Shown piece by piece: positions 10,358 to 20,712 of a stretch of 64,000 bases of DNA (positions are counted from its first letter, which is position 1; each line of letters opens with the position of its first letter). The position numbers and the translations under genes were made by a program. The notes beneath the pieces were generated by a model, which saw only the letters and a list, made by a program, of their open reading frames with translations, made no database searches and was not told the origin of the DNA. This DNA comes from Chitinophagales bacterium (GTDB taxonomy: Bacteria; Bacteroidota; Bacteroidia; Chitinophagales; JADJOU01), in assembly GCA_030832185.1 (NCBI GenBank), contig JAURJQ010000010.1, positions 102,032-166,031 on the forward strand, written 5' to 3'.

Positions 10358-11152
10358 TTAGTTTCTAGAAGCAAAGGTCTGAGAAATTAAGAACTGAGCC
10401 TCATCCATTTTATAAGTCATACCATCTATGTTCGAGTTGAAATAGTTGTAAAACAAGATGGCAAAGAACGAAGTACCGATACCTAATGCGGTATTGATAA
10501 GGGCTTCTGAGATACCTACCGCTAACTGAGTCTGGTCAGGAGCTCCAGCAGCACCTAGAGCCGCGAAGGACTTTATCATACCGATTACCGTTCCAATAAG
10601 AGCCGCTAGAGTAGCTATGGTAGCTATGGTAGACAGTATAGACATATTTTTACTCAACATTGGAACCTCTAGAGCAGTAGTTTCTTCCATTGATTTTTGA
10701 ATAGAGAGAACTTTATGCTCTGCATCCAAGTGCGAATTTTTTGACATTTCATCATAAGCATCTACTCCAGAAAGTGTTACATTGGCTATAGTTCCTTTTT
10801 GAACATCACAAAGTCTTCTGGCTTCCTCTATATCATTACTCTCCAGAGACTGAACGATTTTCTTTAAGAAGCCGTCTACATCTTTTCCGCCAGCAGCTTT
10901 AGCCAGAGATAGCGCTCTTTCTATAGTGAATACGAAAGTAGAAATTAATAGAGTAAAAAGCACTGGTACCACAAATCCTCCCATGTAAATCATTCCCATA
11001 TAATTGCCCGGCTTAGCATGTCCATGCTCATCTAGATTACTAGAAGAACCAAAGACGAAGAAGAATAGCAATAGGGCTACAGCGAAAATTAGTACGAATA
11101 CAATAGCATTAGATATTGGTAATACGCTTCCTTGATTTTTTTGTGTACTCAT
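10358..11152 (-). CDS. MotA/TolQ/ExbB proton channel family protein
   Basis: TM topology and 'LSTIATIATLAALIGTVIGMIKSFAALG...ISEALINTALGIGTSFFAIL'. Confidence 0.9.
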   Translation of the reverse strand: MSTQKNQGSVLPISNAIVFVLIFAVALLLFFFVFGSSSNLDEHGHAKPGNYMGMIYMGGFVVPVLFTLLISTFVFTIERALSLAKAAGGKDVDGFLKKIVQSLESNDIEEARRLCDVQKGTIANVTLSGVDAYDEMSKNSHLDAEHKVLSIQKSMEETTALEVPMLSKNMSILSTIATIATLAALIGTVIGMIKSFAALGAAGAPDQTQLAVGISEALINTALGIGTSFFAILFYNYFNSNIDGMTYKMDEAQFLISQTFASRN

Positions 11153-11279
11153 TGTTTTATTAATTTAAAAATTTTAATTTGATTTATATTGATAATTTAT
11201 CTAACACAAAGATATATTTTTTATTTTATCCTCTATAAAAATCTTACTTCTTAACTTAAGGGTAATATTTGGCTATTAT

Positions 11280-12665
11280 TTAGGCGACAAAAAAGCTATG
11301 AATGAGCTGTAAAATAAGCTCTGGGAAGATGCCAAGAGTAATGGTACCCAAGGCTAAAATAGATACAATCCCTACAAATAAATTGTTGTTAATTGCAACA
11401 TTTTCTTGACTATTTTCATGAAAAAATATACGATTCAATATTTTTAAATAATAACCTATTGCTATAGCACTTGAAAGTAGTCCGATAGCAAATATCCAAA
11501 CATTGAGCTGATAGATTCCCATTAATACTCGATATTTAGCTATGAACCCTCCAGTAAAAGGAATGCCTGCCATTGATAAAATACCAATAGCTAGCGCCAA
11601 AGCTAATATAGGTTGATGTTTACTCAATCCATTAAGTTGGTCGAGGAAGATAGAATTGCCTTGCTCTAAATAATCTAGAATAAGAAATACTAGAAGACTA
11701 GCTATAGAATAGGTCATTAGATAAAACATAAAAATACCTTGATCATTCATAGCTACGCTTAGTATAATAGCCACTAATACAAAAGCAATATGTGAAATGC
11801 TAGAATAAGCTAACATACGCTTTAGATTATTCTGAACCAAGCCCAATATAGCGCCTAGCAGAAAGGAAAAGGCTATGATCGGTAGAAGAAATTTGGAGTA
11901 GTTTTCGAATTGTGATTTAAAAAAACCGGCGAGTAAAAAATACATAGCAATAGATGACCCTAATTTGACTACGGTAGTCATAAAGCTAGTAACTACTGTA
12001 GGTGATCCATCATATACATCGGGAGACCAAAAATGAAACGGGGCTACTGCCATTTTAAATAAAATAGAAACAATAATAAAAATATATCCAACATGGAAAT
12101 AGGCAGGTAATTGACCTGCATGATTTTCTTGTATGGACATAATTTCATCTAGAACGAAACTGCTGGTGCTGCCATATACCAGAGCTATGCCGAAAAGTAA
12201 AAAAGCACTAGCGAAAGATCCCAAAATAAAGTATTTCAAACCAGCCTCAAGAGATATAGCTTGATTTCGTTTACTAGCAGCTAATACATAGAGTGGGATG
12301 GACATAATTTCAATTCCTAGAAATAAAGTCAAAAGATTTCGCTGGCCAAAAAGTAAAATAACACCGCAAGTACTAAATAGCATTAAAGAATATACAGCAG
12401 ACCAATCATAGTCTTCTTCATACTTTCTATGCGCTAGAAAGATAACTAGCAAAAGAAATAAAGCAACTACACTGACGATTCTAGTTAGCGGAAACATAGT
12501 AAAAAAAGTTGGAAAATCCAAGCCTAACCCCAGGCGAAGATGTAAAGTGACTAAGGCAAGTATAATACCTGATACGCCGAGATACTTCGGCAGCTGCTTA
12601 TTAGGCATAAAACTGGCAAACATAGTGCAAAGCCCAGTGAGAAATAGAATAAGGATAGTTAGCAT
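11280..12665 (-). CDS. nuoN: NADH-quinone oxidoreductase subunit N
   Basis: antiporter-like subunit, position in nuo cluster; 'KMAVAPFHFWSPDVYDGSPTVVTSFMTTVVK'. Confidence 0.93.
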   Translation of the reverse strand: MLTILILFLTGLCTMFASFMPNKQLPKYLGVSGIILALVTLHLRLGLGLDFPTFFTMFPLTRIVSVVALFLLLVIFLAHRKYEEDYDWSAVYSLMLFSTCGVILLFGQRNLLTLFLGIEIMSIPLYVLAASKRNQAISLEAGLKYFILGSFASAFLLFGIALVYGSTSSFVLDEIMSIQENHAGQLPAYFHVGYIFIIVSILFKMAVAPFHFWSPDVYDGSPTVVTSFMTTVVKLGSSIAMYFLLAGFFKSQFENYSKFLLPIIAFSFLLGAILGLVQNNLKRMLAYSSISHIAFVLVAIILSVAMNDQGIFMFYLMTYSIASLLVFLILDYLEQGNSIFLDQLNGLSKHQPILALALAIGILSMAGIPFTGGFIAKYRVLMGIYQLNVWIFAIGLLSSAIAIGYYLKILNRIFFHENSQENVAINNNLFVGIVSILALGTITLGIFPELILQLIHSFFVA

Positions 12666-12674
12666 ACGTCTTTC

Positions 12675-14123
12675 TTAATTATTTTTTAACTCTAACAAGT
12701 TGGTTAAATACTGAGAGCCATTGGCTGTGAGGTCTAGCACATACTGGGGATATATACCGAGAAGAAATACTAGAACGACTATAAGCCCTAAAGCATAAAG
12801 ATCAGCATTAGACACGGGTTTAAACTCAGATACATGATCAGATACTTCACCCATAAATGCTCTTTGGAATACGCGTAGCATATAAGCCGCTCCGAGTATA
12901 ATAGTTATACCTGCGATAGCCCCTAGGATAGGCTGATAAATAAATACAGACATGAGAAGCAAGAACTCCCCAGGAAATCCATTAGTGAGTGGCACAGCAA
13001 TACTGCCTAATATGATGATAAAAGCAAGCGTGGAGAAGACGGGAGCCTTAGAGGCGATACCTCCTAATTCTGATAGATAACGAGTGCCAGAACTTCGTTC
13101 TATGATATCAATAATATAAAATATCCCTACAATATTGATACCATGCACGAGCATTTGAAATACAGCTCCTTGAAAGCCAATATATTTATAAGAAAAAATA
13201 CCGGCAGCTATGAGTCCTACATGCGACAAAGAGGAGAAGGCAGCTATGAGTTTCAAATCATTTCTTCGCAAGGCTATCGCTGCGCCGTAGATAGTTCCAA
13301 AAATGGCTAGGGCCAAAATAATTTTTTGAATAATAGGTAAAGACTCTTCCTGAAAAGGAACTAACCAGCGAATTAGACCGAATAGACCCATTTTTAGCAT
13401 AATGCCAGATAGGAGAATTGTACCTTCCGCGGGAGCCTTTCTGTAGGTGTTAGCTTGCCATGAATGCAAAGGAAAAATTGGAATTTTTACACCAAAACCT
13501 ATAATAAGGAAAAGAGTATATAGTATTTGAGTAGGCCCAGTGAGTGAGTTTTTAGCCATTTCAGTGATTTCGAAACTAGTCGTCTTAGTCTCAATAGCAA
13601 ATAATATGAATGAGGTAAGAATAAATAAACTGCCTACGAAAGTATAAACAAAAAATCGCACAAATGCTTTGTTAAGTTCTTTTCCACTGCCCCATTGATA
13701 GACTATGTAGTAGATTGGAAGAAGTGCTAACTCCCAAAAGAAATAAAAGAGAATAGCATTAAGACTAGAGAATACGCCTATCAAGGCAAACTGCATAAGA
13801 AATATACAACCGTAAAAATCACTTGTATATGATTTATTTCTAGCTAGAATATTGACATAGAATACGACAAAATTGGTCAAGACGAACATAAGTACACCTA
13901 TACTATCTAATCCTAGGTGTAAACTGCCTCCAGTTCCTGCTAGGAAGCTCTCATTATAGTAGGTGAAATTATAATAGTTTAAAGGATTGTATTGAAACAA
14001 TACATAAAGTGATAGCAGAAAGAACGCGCCAGAAAAGGCCAGACTAAACTCTTTAACCAGCTTATGAGACATGAAGAAGGCTATTATAGCCACGACAAGA
14101 GGTAATATTAATATCAGATGCAC
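12675..14123 (-). CDS. nuoM: NADH-quinone oxidoreductase subunit M
   Basis: 'FGVKIPIFPLHSWQANTYRKAPAEGTILLSGIMLKMGLFGLIRW'. Confidence 0.94.
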   Translation of the reverse strand: MHLILILPLVVAIIAFFMSHKLVKEFSLAFSGAFFLLSLYVLFQYNPLNYYNFTYYNESFLAGTGGSLHLGLDSIGVLMFVLTNFVVFYVNILARNKSYTSDFYGCIFLMQFALIGVFSSLNAILFYFFWELALLPIYYIVYQWGSGKELNKAFVRFFVYTFVGSLFILTSFILFAIETKTTSFEITEMAKNSLTGPTQILYTLFLIIGFGVKIPIFPLHSWQANTYRKAPAEGTILLSGIMLKMGLFGLIRWLVPFQEESLPIIQKIILALAIFGTIYGAAIALRRNDLKLIAAFSSLSHVGLIAAGIFSYKYIGFQGAVFQMLVHGINIVGIFYIIDIIERSSGTRYLSELGGIASKAPVFSTLAFIIILGSIAVPLTNGFPGEFLLLMSVFIYQPILGAIAGITIILGAAYMLRVFQRAFMGEVSDHVSEFKPVSNADLYALGLIVVLVFLLGIYPQYVLDLTANGSQYLTNLLELKNN

Positions 14124-14141
14124 AATGCTATAATTTAATAT

Positions 14142-16067
14142 TTAAAAAACAAACATACTTAAAGATAAGACGAGAACCGCACCTATGGATAAATATACTA
14201 GGTAATACTCTATATTTCCATTCTGTATTATACGAAGCAGCTGTCCTACGCTATATGCTATTCGAGAGCTACCAAAGGTGATAGGCTGTATGAAACAATG
14301 CTCTATATAGTAGAAGAAAAAATCAGCTAATGCTTCTAGTGGTTTGACAAAAAGGTTGTGATACAATTCATCTACATAAAACTTATGCTCACCCCATAGA
14401 GAAAAGCCCAGACGAGGCTGATTCAGTTCCGCATCGGTCTGCTTATTGTACTTGAAATAAGAAAGACTACCTAATATAACAACTAGCACTGTGGCTATGA
14501 GCATGAGCATGATTTCCATACTATGCGACAAATGACTCACATGAGCAGGAATCGCTTTTAAAGAATTTATTTTAGATAGCCAAAGACCCATTTTCTGACT
14601 AGAACCACCTCCTATGAGGTGAGGCAAATTTAAAACTCCTCCGAAAATAGAAAGTATAGCTAGTATAATCAAAGGAAGGGTCATACTACTAGGACTTTCA
14701 TGCAGATGGTCTTCCTGCTCCTTAGTTCCTCTAAATTTTCCACTAAAGGTCAAGGTATAGACACGTACCATATATATGATAGTAATTGCCGCACTCGCTA
14801 AGGCAAATCCCCAAATGATGAGAGAATGGTTATATAATTTCTCTAATATCTCATCTTTGGAGAAAAACCCAGACATGAGGGGCGCCCCAATAATGGCTAA
14901 CGTGCCGATAGCAAATGTTAAATGAGTTAATTTAATTTTGTTTTTCAAACCTCCCATGCTGAGTATATTCTGCTCGCCACTCATAGCGTGTATCACCGAG
15001 CCAGCTCCTAAGAAGAGTAGCGCTTTGAAGAAGGCATGCGTGGTCAAGTGAAACATAGCCGAAGTGTAAGCTCCTACACCGAGTGCTACGAACATAAGAC
15101 CTAATTGAGAAACTGTGGAGTAGGCTAGAACTTTTTTAATGTCATTCTGGAATAGCCCAATGAGCGCCCCGAGAATAGAAGTCGCCATACCAATGACCAA
15201 GATGAAATCTAAAGTAAACGGAGCCAATTCAAACAAAGCAGCATTGCGAACTACTAAATAAATACCAGCTGTAACCATAGTGGCAGCGTGTATTAGTGCT
15301 GAAACCGGAGTAGGTCCGGCCATAGCATCAGGTAGCCAAGTATAGAGAGGTAATTGAGCACTCTTACCCATGGCACCTATAAATAGACAAAGTGTAATAG
15401 CGGTGTAAATATATGGCTGAAACAAGCCTAGTTGGCCACTTGCTTTAAGTGCCAAATCTTCGGCAGCTATAGAATTGATTTCATTGAAATTGATGGTGCC
15501 AAAGGTCTGTATACATAAGAATATACCCAAAAGAAGACCTAAGTCGCCAATTCTATTCATGATAAACGCTTTGCGCGCGGCATGTCCATAATCCACATTC
15601 TTAAACCAAAAACCAATCAATAAGTAAGAACAAAGTCCTACACCTTCCCACCCGATGAATAGCATAATAAAATTGCCGCCAAGGACGAGCATAAGCATAG
15701 AAAATATAAAAAGATTGAGATAGGCAAAAAATCGACCTATGCCTTTATCGTGAGACATATAACCGATGGAGTATATGTGTATCAATGTACCTATACCAGT
15801 AATGATAAGCATCATCCATGTACTTAACTCGTCTACCCATAGATTGAAGCCTATATGAATGGTAGAAATATGCATCCATGTAAATAAAGGAACATCATAT
15901 GCACCTGTACTCACTACTTTTCTATACATAAGTAGTGCACAGATAAATGAAATGAAGACAGCCGCTGTGCCTATGATACCAGAAACTTTGCCTAGCTTTT
16001 TCCCTCCAATCAGATTGATGAGAAAGCCTATAATAGGAGATAAGATTAATATTTTAGCTAAAATCAC
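14142..16067 (-). CDS. nuoL: NADH-quinone oxidoreductase subunit L
   Basis: 'GAMGKSAQLPLYTWLPDAMAGPTPVSALIHAATMVTAGIYLV'. Confidence 0.96.
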   Translation of the reverse strand: MILAKILILSPIIGFLINLIGGKKLGKVSGIIGTAAVFISFICALLMYRKVVSTGAYDVPLFTWMHISTIHIGFNLWVDELSTWMMLIITGIGTLIHIYSIGYMSHDKGIGRFFAYLNLFIFSMLMLVLGGNFIMLFIGWEGVGLCSYLLIGFWFKNVDYGHAARKAFIMNRIGDLGLLLGIFLCIQTFGTINFNEINSIAAEDLALKASGQLGLFQPYIYTAITLCLFIGAMGKSAQLPLYTWLPDAMAGPTPVSALIHAATMVTAGIYLVVRNAALFELAPFTLDFILVIGMATSILGALIGLFQNDIKKVLAYSTVSQLGLMFVALGVGAYTSAMFHLTTHAFFKALLFLGAGSVIHAMSGEQNILSMGGLKNKIKLTHLTFAIGTLAIIGAPLMSGFFSKDEILEKLYNHSLIIWGFALASAAITIIYMVRVYTLTFSGKFRGTKEQEDHLHESPSSMTLPLIILAILSIFGGVLNLPHLIGGGSSQKMGLWLSKINSLKAIPAHVSHLSHSMEIMLMLIATVLVVILGSLSYFKYNKQTDAELNQPRLGFSLWGEHKFYVDELYHNLFVKPLEALADFFFYYIEHCFIQPITFGSSRIAYSVGQLLRIIQNGNIEYYLVYLSIGAVLVLSLSMFVF

Positions 16068-16083
16068 TTGACTACGTTTAAGT

Positions 16084-16392
16084 TTAACCTTTTAATTTGT
16101 CCAAAAAACTACTATCTATAGTTCTGAATTTTCTATAAATCAATACGATAAGAGCTAGTCCTACTGATACTTCAGCTGCTGCCACTAGCATAGAAAAAAA
16201 TACAAAGATATGTCCGTTCATATTGCCAAACATTTTAGCAAACACAACAAGTAAAAGATTGGAGGCATTGAGCATGAGCTCTATACACATAAGGAGTATT
16301 ATCACATTTCTGCGCACGAGTACACCCAGCAGTCCGATGCAGAAAAGCGCCGAGCCGAGCCATAAATAATTTTCAAATCCAATCAAGTTCAT
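16084..16392 (-). CDS. nuoK: NADH-quinone oxidoreductase subunit K
   Basis: 102 aa, 'RRNVIILLMCIELMLNASNLLLV...VAAAEVSVGLALIVLIYR'. Confidence 0.95.
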   Translation of the reverse strand: MNLIGFENYLWLGSALFCIGLLGVLVRRNVIILLMCIELMLNASNLLLVVFAKMFGNMNGHIFVFFSMLVAAAEVSVGLALIVLIYRKFRTIDSSFLDKLKG

Positions 16393-16446
16393 TTTATCTC
16401 GCTTATTTTAATTATCAGCTATTAGTTCTTACTTATTCGTTATTCC

Positions 16447-16989
16447 CTATTGGTTATTAGTTGATTTTTCACGACTACCTAAAAAGACTGCACCTACCAT
16501 GGCCGCAATAAAGAGAATAGACGCTATTTCAAATGGAAAAACATATTCTGTAAATAACAAATTGCCAAGAGGTTTTATATATCCAAAATCTGCCGGAAGA
16601 GCTTGTCCTACAGCACTATTCGTAGTAGGCACAATCGGCATATCGCCCATATTTTTAATATAAACCAAGAGAATACTCATCAGCATGCCACTAGTAACTA
16701 GGCCAGCTAGGACTTTCCATAGAAAAGACTTATTGGGTTCATTGTTGGCATTCATATTCATTAGCATTAATACGAAGAGGAATAGCACCATGATAGCGCC
16801 AGCATACACTATAATATTAATAATGGCTATAAACTGTGCATGCAATAAAACATAATGCCCTGTGAGGCTAAACATTGTCAGAATTAGAAAAATGACACTA
16901 TAAATTGGGTTTCTAGCAAGAACAACCATGAGCGCACAAATAAGGGTTATGGCAGAAAAAGCTATAAATGCAATATTGGTTAAGTCCAT
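16447..16989 (-). CDS. nuoJ: NADH-quinone oxidoreductase subunit J
   Basis: 'NPIYSVIFLILTMFSLTGHYVLLHAQFIAIINIIVYAGAIMVLFLFVLMLMN'. Confidence 0.94.
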   Translation of the reverse strand: MDLTNIAFIAFSAITLICALMVVLARNPIYSVIFLILTMFSLTGHYVLLHAQFIAIINIIVYAGAIMVLFLFVLMLMNMNANNEPNKSFLWKVLAGLVTSGMLMSILLVYIKNMGDMPIVPTTNSAVGQALPADFGYIKPLGNLLFTEYVFPFEIASILFIAAMVGAVFLGSREKSTNNQ

Positions 16990-16992
16990 AGG

Positions 16993-17595
16993 TTAAGATT
17001 GTATTCCTTCGAAAACTTGATTATGCTTGTGTTTGGGATCTTTTTTAAATTCTAAGACTTCTGGGGTTTGTCTCTTACTCACATCTATAGGATTATTTAT
17101 GGACTCTACCAGAATATCTTTTCCGTAGATGAAGTCTTTACGCATGAACTCAGCATCTACTATTTTATCAGTCAAGAAAATAGCTTCTTTAGGGCAAGCA
17201 TCTTCGCAGAGGCCGCAATAAATACAACGCAACATGTTGATTTCATAGGTTTCAGCATACTTCTCTTCACGGTATAGATGTTTTTCATTGGATTTTCTTT
17301 CAGCAGCCACCATAGTGATAGCTTCGGCTGGACAAGCTAGAGCGCAAAGACCGCATGCCGTGCATCGCTCAGCTCCTTTGTCATCGCGCTTCAATACATG
17401 CTGACCTCTATAGATTGTTGAAAATTCCTTGATCTCTTCTGGATAGCGCACAGTCGCTGGCCTTCTGAAAAGGTGACTAATTGTAGTCGCCATTCCTTTG
17501 AATATAGCAGGAAGATATAGACTCTCCATGAAACTCATTTTGGTCTCAGTGACTACTTTCTTCCTTTTAGATAGGTTAAATAACTGCTCGTCCAT
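16993..17595 (-). CDS. nuoI: NADH-quinone oxidoreductase subunit I (2x[4Fe-4S])
   Basis: 'CTACGLCALACPAEAI' and 'CIYCGLCEDACPKEAI' ferredoxin motifs. Confidence 0.94.
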   Translation of the reverse strand: MDEQLFNLSKRKKVVTETKMSFMESLYLPAIFKGMATTISHLFRRPATVRYPEEIKEFSTIYRGQHVLKRDDKGAERCTACGLCALACPAEAITMVAAERKSNEKHLYREEKYAETYEINMLRCIYCGLCEDACPKEAIFLTDKIVDAEFMRKDFIYGKDILVESINNPIDVSKRQTPEVLEFKKDPKHKHNQVFEGIQS

Positions 17596-17725
17596 GTATC
17601 AAACTTGAAAGTGCAAGTTTAGCGAATTATTGATAATTAAGAATGAATAATTTTAAGAGAAAAATTGACGAAAAATTAAAGAATTGTGACATGAGAAAAA
17701 GATTGATTTTAGAAAAAAGATATTT

Positions 17726-19084
17726 ATGGCTAGATTTGCGTTAAAGTTTATCTTATTGAAAATTAGACTACTATTGTTTTTTATTTTTACTTTTTGCACA
17801 TTCGCTCAGAGTCAGAAACCATTTTCTTCCAGAGCCTTGGACTATTTTTGGTTATATAAGAGTTTTGTTTGGGCGCAAGTATCTAATCGTTATTCTTCCA
17901 AGCTAGACACCCCTATAGCCAATTTTAATGGAAAGGACTACTATAGTTTTGAAAATTTCAAAATAGCGGACTCTGGCACTAAGGTTTTCGCACTTACAGG
18001 AGCAAAAGAATATCTTCTTATGGATTATTCTCTAAATTTAGGAGATACGCTAGTCTCTAATTATACCAGTAGTCCATATAAGCTGCGGGTTATTGCAAAA
18101 TCGAAGGTAAAAATAGAAAATGATAGTTTATGGCGAATGGAGCTAAAGTCTGTGGCTTATCCTACGAATGTTCCTGGATTAATATGGATTGAAAGCCTCG
18201 GGTGTTTGAATGCTTTCCACCCCATAAACTGGCCTAGTAAGTTCAATTTTTCAGATCTAGGGTTCAATTTAGATTGTGTGATTCATACGGATACTAGCAT
18301 TTTGAGAATATTTGGTAAGAATTGTGCCATAGATAATTCATTAACTAATTCAAACAAAATATGGCACACCTGGGCATATAACCATAGCGGTGATTTGAAG
18401 TTTTCAGTTCCTTACTATTTCACAAATCACGATACTACTTTATTTGGAAAAAAGTACGGAACTATGAATCAAATAAATCGATTTGTGCGCTATGATTATT
18501 CATCGGGCAAATATTTCATTCTTTCAAATTATAACAATGGTCAAGAATTATTGGTATATTCTGATAAAGTAAAAATCGGTGATACAATGGCTATTTATGG
18601 AACAATTTCTGATACCGTTACTAAGATAGAATATAAATGGATAGAAGATGATTATCGAAAAGTGATAACTACAGTATATGATGTTTATATTTCAGGCATA
18701 GGCTCTGTGAAAAGAATTATGTGGAATAATCATCTGACGACCTTTCCAGAGTTTACTTCTGGAAATATTTGTTTTGAAGAGAATAGCACTATTCGTTACC
18801 ATTATCCATTTTTTTATCAGAATAGGGAACAGTGTGAAATCACCTCCAGTATTCAAAACGCCTCTATTAGATCTATTTCCTTTTTTCCTAATCCAGTTCA
18901 AACTAATTTCAATTTCAATACTTCAGATAAAAAAGAATTTAAAATTAGAAATAGTCTAGGGGTATTGGTTTTAGAATGAGAATGCGAAGAGAAAATTGAT
19001 TTGGTAATACTTCCGAAGGGGATATATTTTATAGAGCTGCAATCTATGAATCTGACTAGTCAGTTTAAGTTTTTGAAAGAATAA
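17726..19084 (+). pseudogene. T9SS type A sorting-domain secreted protein interrupted by in-frame TGA (18977-18979)
   Basis: ORF 17726..18979 ends '...ISFFPNPVQTNFNFNTSDKKEFKIRNSLGVLVLE*'; same frame continues 'ECEEKIDLVILPKGIYFIELQSMNLTSQFKFLKE*' to 19084, completing the sorting domain. Confidence 0.75.
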
Positions 19085-19243
19085 TTAATACCATTTATAT
19101 TTATATATGTTGTTTATATAAAAGGTGCTTTAGTGGGCGAAGCCCTCTCCCCGTGGTCTCGGCAGAAAAATTTAGAATAGGTAAAAAAACATGACTTATT
19201 CTGACTTCCCTGAGGAGTTGAAAGCGTTATGCAATCAGATTTT

Positions 19244-20704
19244 TTAGAATTTATGATCCATAAACATCGGTATCAAAAACCAACAAAAAATGGAAATCAA
19301 AATGATCGAAACGATATTCATGATGAAGCCGGAATAAGCCATTTGTTTGAGTTTGATATGACCGCTAGAGAATACAATTGCATTGGGCGGAGTTCCCATA
19401 GGCAGCATACTCGCGCAGCTTGCAGCCATCGTCATAGGTATGCCGAGCATCAATGGATTCATTCCGAGAGCTATAGCCAAACTCGACACTACAGGTGCGA
19501 AAATAATGACTTGAGCCACATTACTGGTCAGTTCACTGATAAATATGGAAAGGGTGGTAACAATAACTACGAGCAGAAATCCATTTACTTGATAACTCGC
19601 TAACCAATGTCCTAGCATTTGAACTAATTTAGCTTCTTCCAAGCCTCTTCCCAATGCAATACCTCCACCAAAAAGCAATAAAATACCCCAAGCCATTTTT
19701 TTAGAATCTTCCCACTCAAGTAGATTTTCAGATTTTGAATTCTCTTCAGTTGATTTTAAGCCTGATGGAATAGCAAACAAAAGTATCGTCGACATCAAAG
19801 CAATCATCGTGTCATCGAGTTGAAAATTTGGATGGATTTTGTTTATCAAATCTTTTGTTATCCATAGCAAAGACGTGGATATGAAAATAATAAAGACTCT
19901 TTTTTCAGCCGTTGAGAATCTGCCTAATTCTTTGTATTGATTATGAATTAAATCTTTGGTGTCCTTGTTTGCTTTGATATGATTTGGATAGAGCCATTTC
20001 ACTAAAATAAAATACATGGATATCATCAACGCAATAGACAAGGGTGTACAAACCATCATCCATTCTAAAAATCCGATTTGGTGAAGGAATTTATTTTGAA
20101 TATGACTCACATAAGCAATATTGGGTGGTGTACCTATGACAGTACCCACACTCATATTGGATGCCATTGCGATGACGAGTAATAAGACCAGTGAGAAATT
20201 AGCCAAATTACCTTCTCCTATGTGATTCTCTTTCATTAAGTGAATAATGGATAACGCGATGGGAAGCATCATGATTGTAGTAGCTGTATTGCTCAGCCAC
20301 ATACTAAGTATTCCGGTAGCGATAATAAATCCTATTATAATCTGGTCACCACTCGTTCCTGTTATCTTCACTATACTTAGCGCTATCCTGCGATGTAGAT
20401 TCCACTTCTCTATCGCCAAACCCAGCATAAATCCTCCGAGAAATAAAAAAATAATGGGATTGGCATAGGCCTCATACACTTTTTCTATTTTTAAAATTTT
20501 CAATAATGGAAATAAAATCAATGGTACAATGCCCACGACAGGCATAGGTAGCGCCTCTGTAATCCACCATGATATCATTAATATGGCCACAAATAAAGTA
20601 CGATTGGCAAGCTCAGAAATGGCTAAGGGATTCGTCCAATAGAATAATGTAGCTAGTATTATTCCTATGATGATTTTGGCGGGCTTGGAGTAGAAATGTG
20701 TCAT
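19244..20704 (-). CDS. SLC13/DASS family dicarboxylate or sodium:sulfate symporter
   Basis: multi-TM, 'ASNMSVGTVIGTPPNIAYV' and 'AASCASMLPMGTPPNAIVFSSG' DASS motifs. Confidence 0.88.
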   Translation of the reverse strand: MTHFYSKPAKIIIGIILATLFYWTNPLAISELANRTLFVAILMISWWITEALPMPVVGIVPLILFPLLKILKIEKVYEAYANPIIFLFLGGFMLGLAIEKWNLHRRIALSIVKITGTSGDQIIIGFIIATGILSMWLSNTATTIMMLPIALSIIHLMKENHIGEGNLANFSLVLLLVIAMASNMSVGTVIGTPPNIAYVSHIQNKFLHQIGFLEWMMVCTPLSIALMISMYFILVKWLYPNHIKANKDTKDLIHNQYKELGRFSTAEKRVFIIFISTSLLWITKDLINKIHPNFQLDDTMIALMSTILLFAIPSGLKSTEENSKSENLLEWEDSKKMAWGILLLFGGGIALGRGLEEAKLVQMLGHWLASYQVNGFLLVVIVTTLSIFISELTSNVAQVIIFAPVVSSLAIALGMNPLMLGIPMTMAASCASMLPMGTPPNAIVFSSGHIKLKQMAYSGFIMNIVSIILISIFCWFLIPMFMDHKF

Positions 20705-20712
20705 TTCATAAA

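Noticed and set aside
16393-16446. TTATTCG/ATTAGTT-rich intergenic stretch resembling 58890-58925
   Set aside because: Short low-complexity AT-rich similarity; not convincing as a dispersed repeat without a genome-wide count.
19229-19603. 124-aa plus-strand ORF
   Set aside because: Antisense to the 3' part of the DASS transporter; His/Arg-rich shadow frame with no homology cues.
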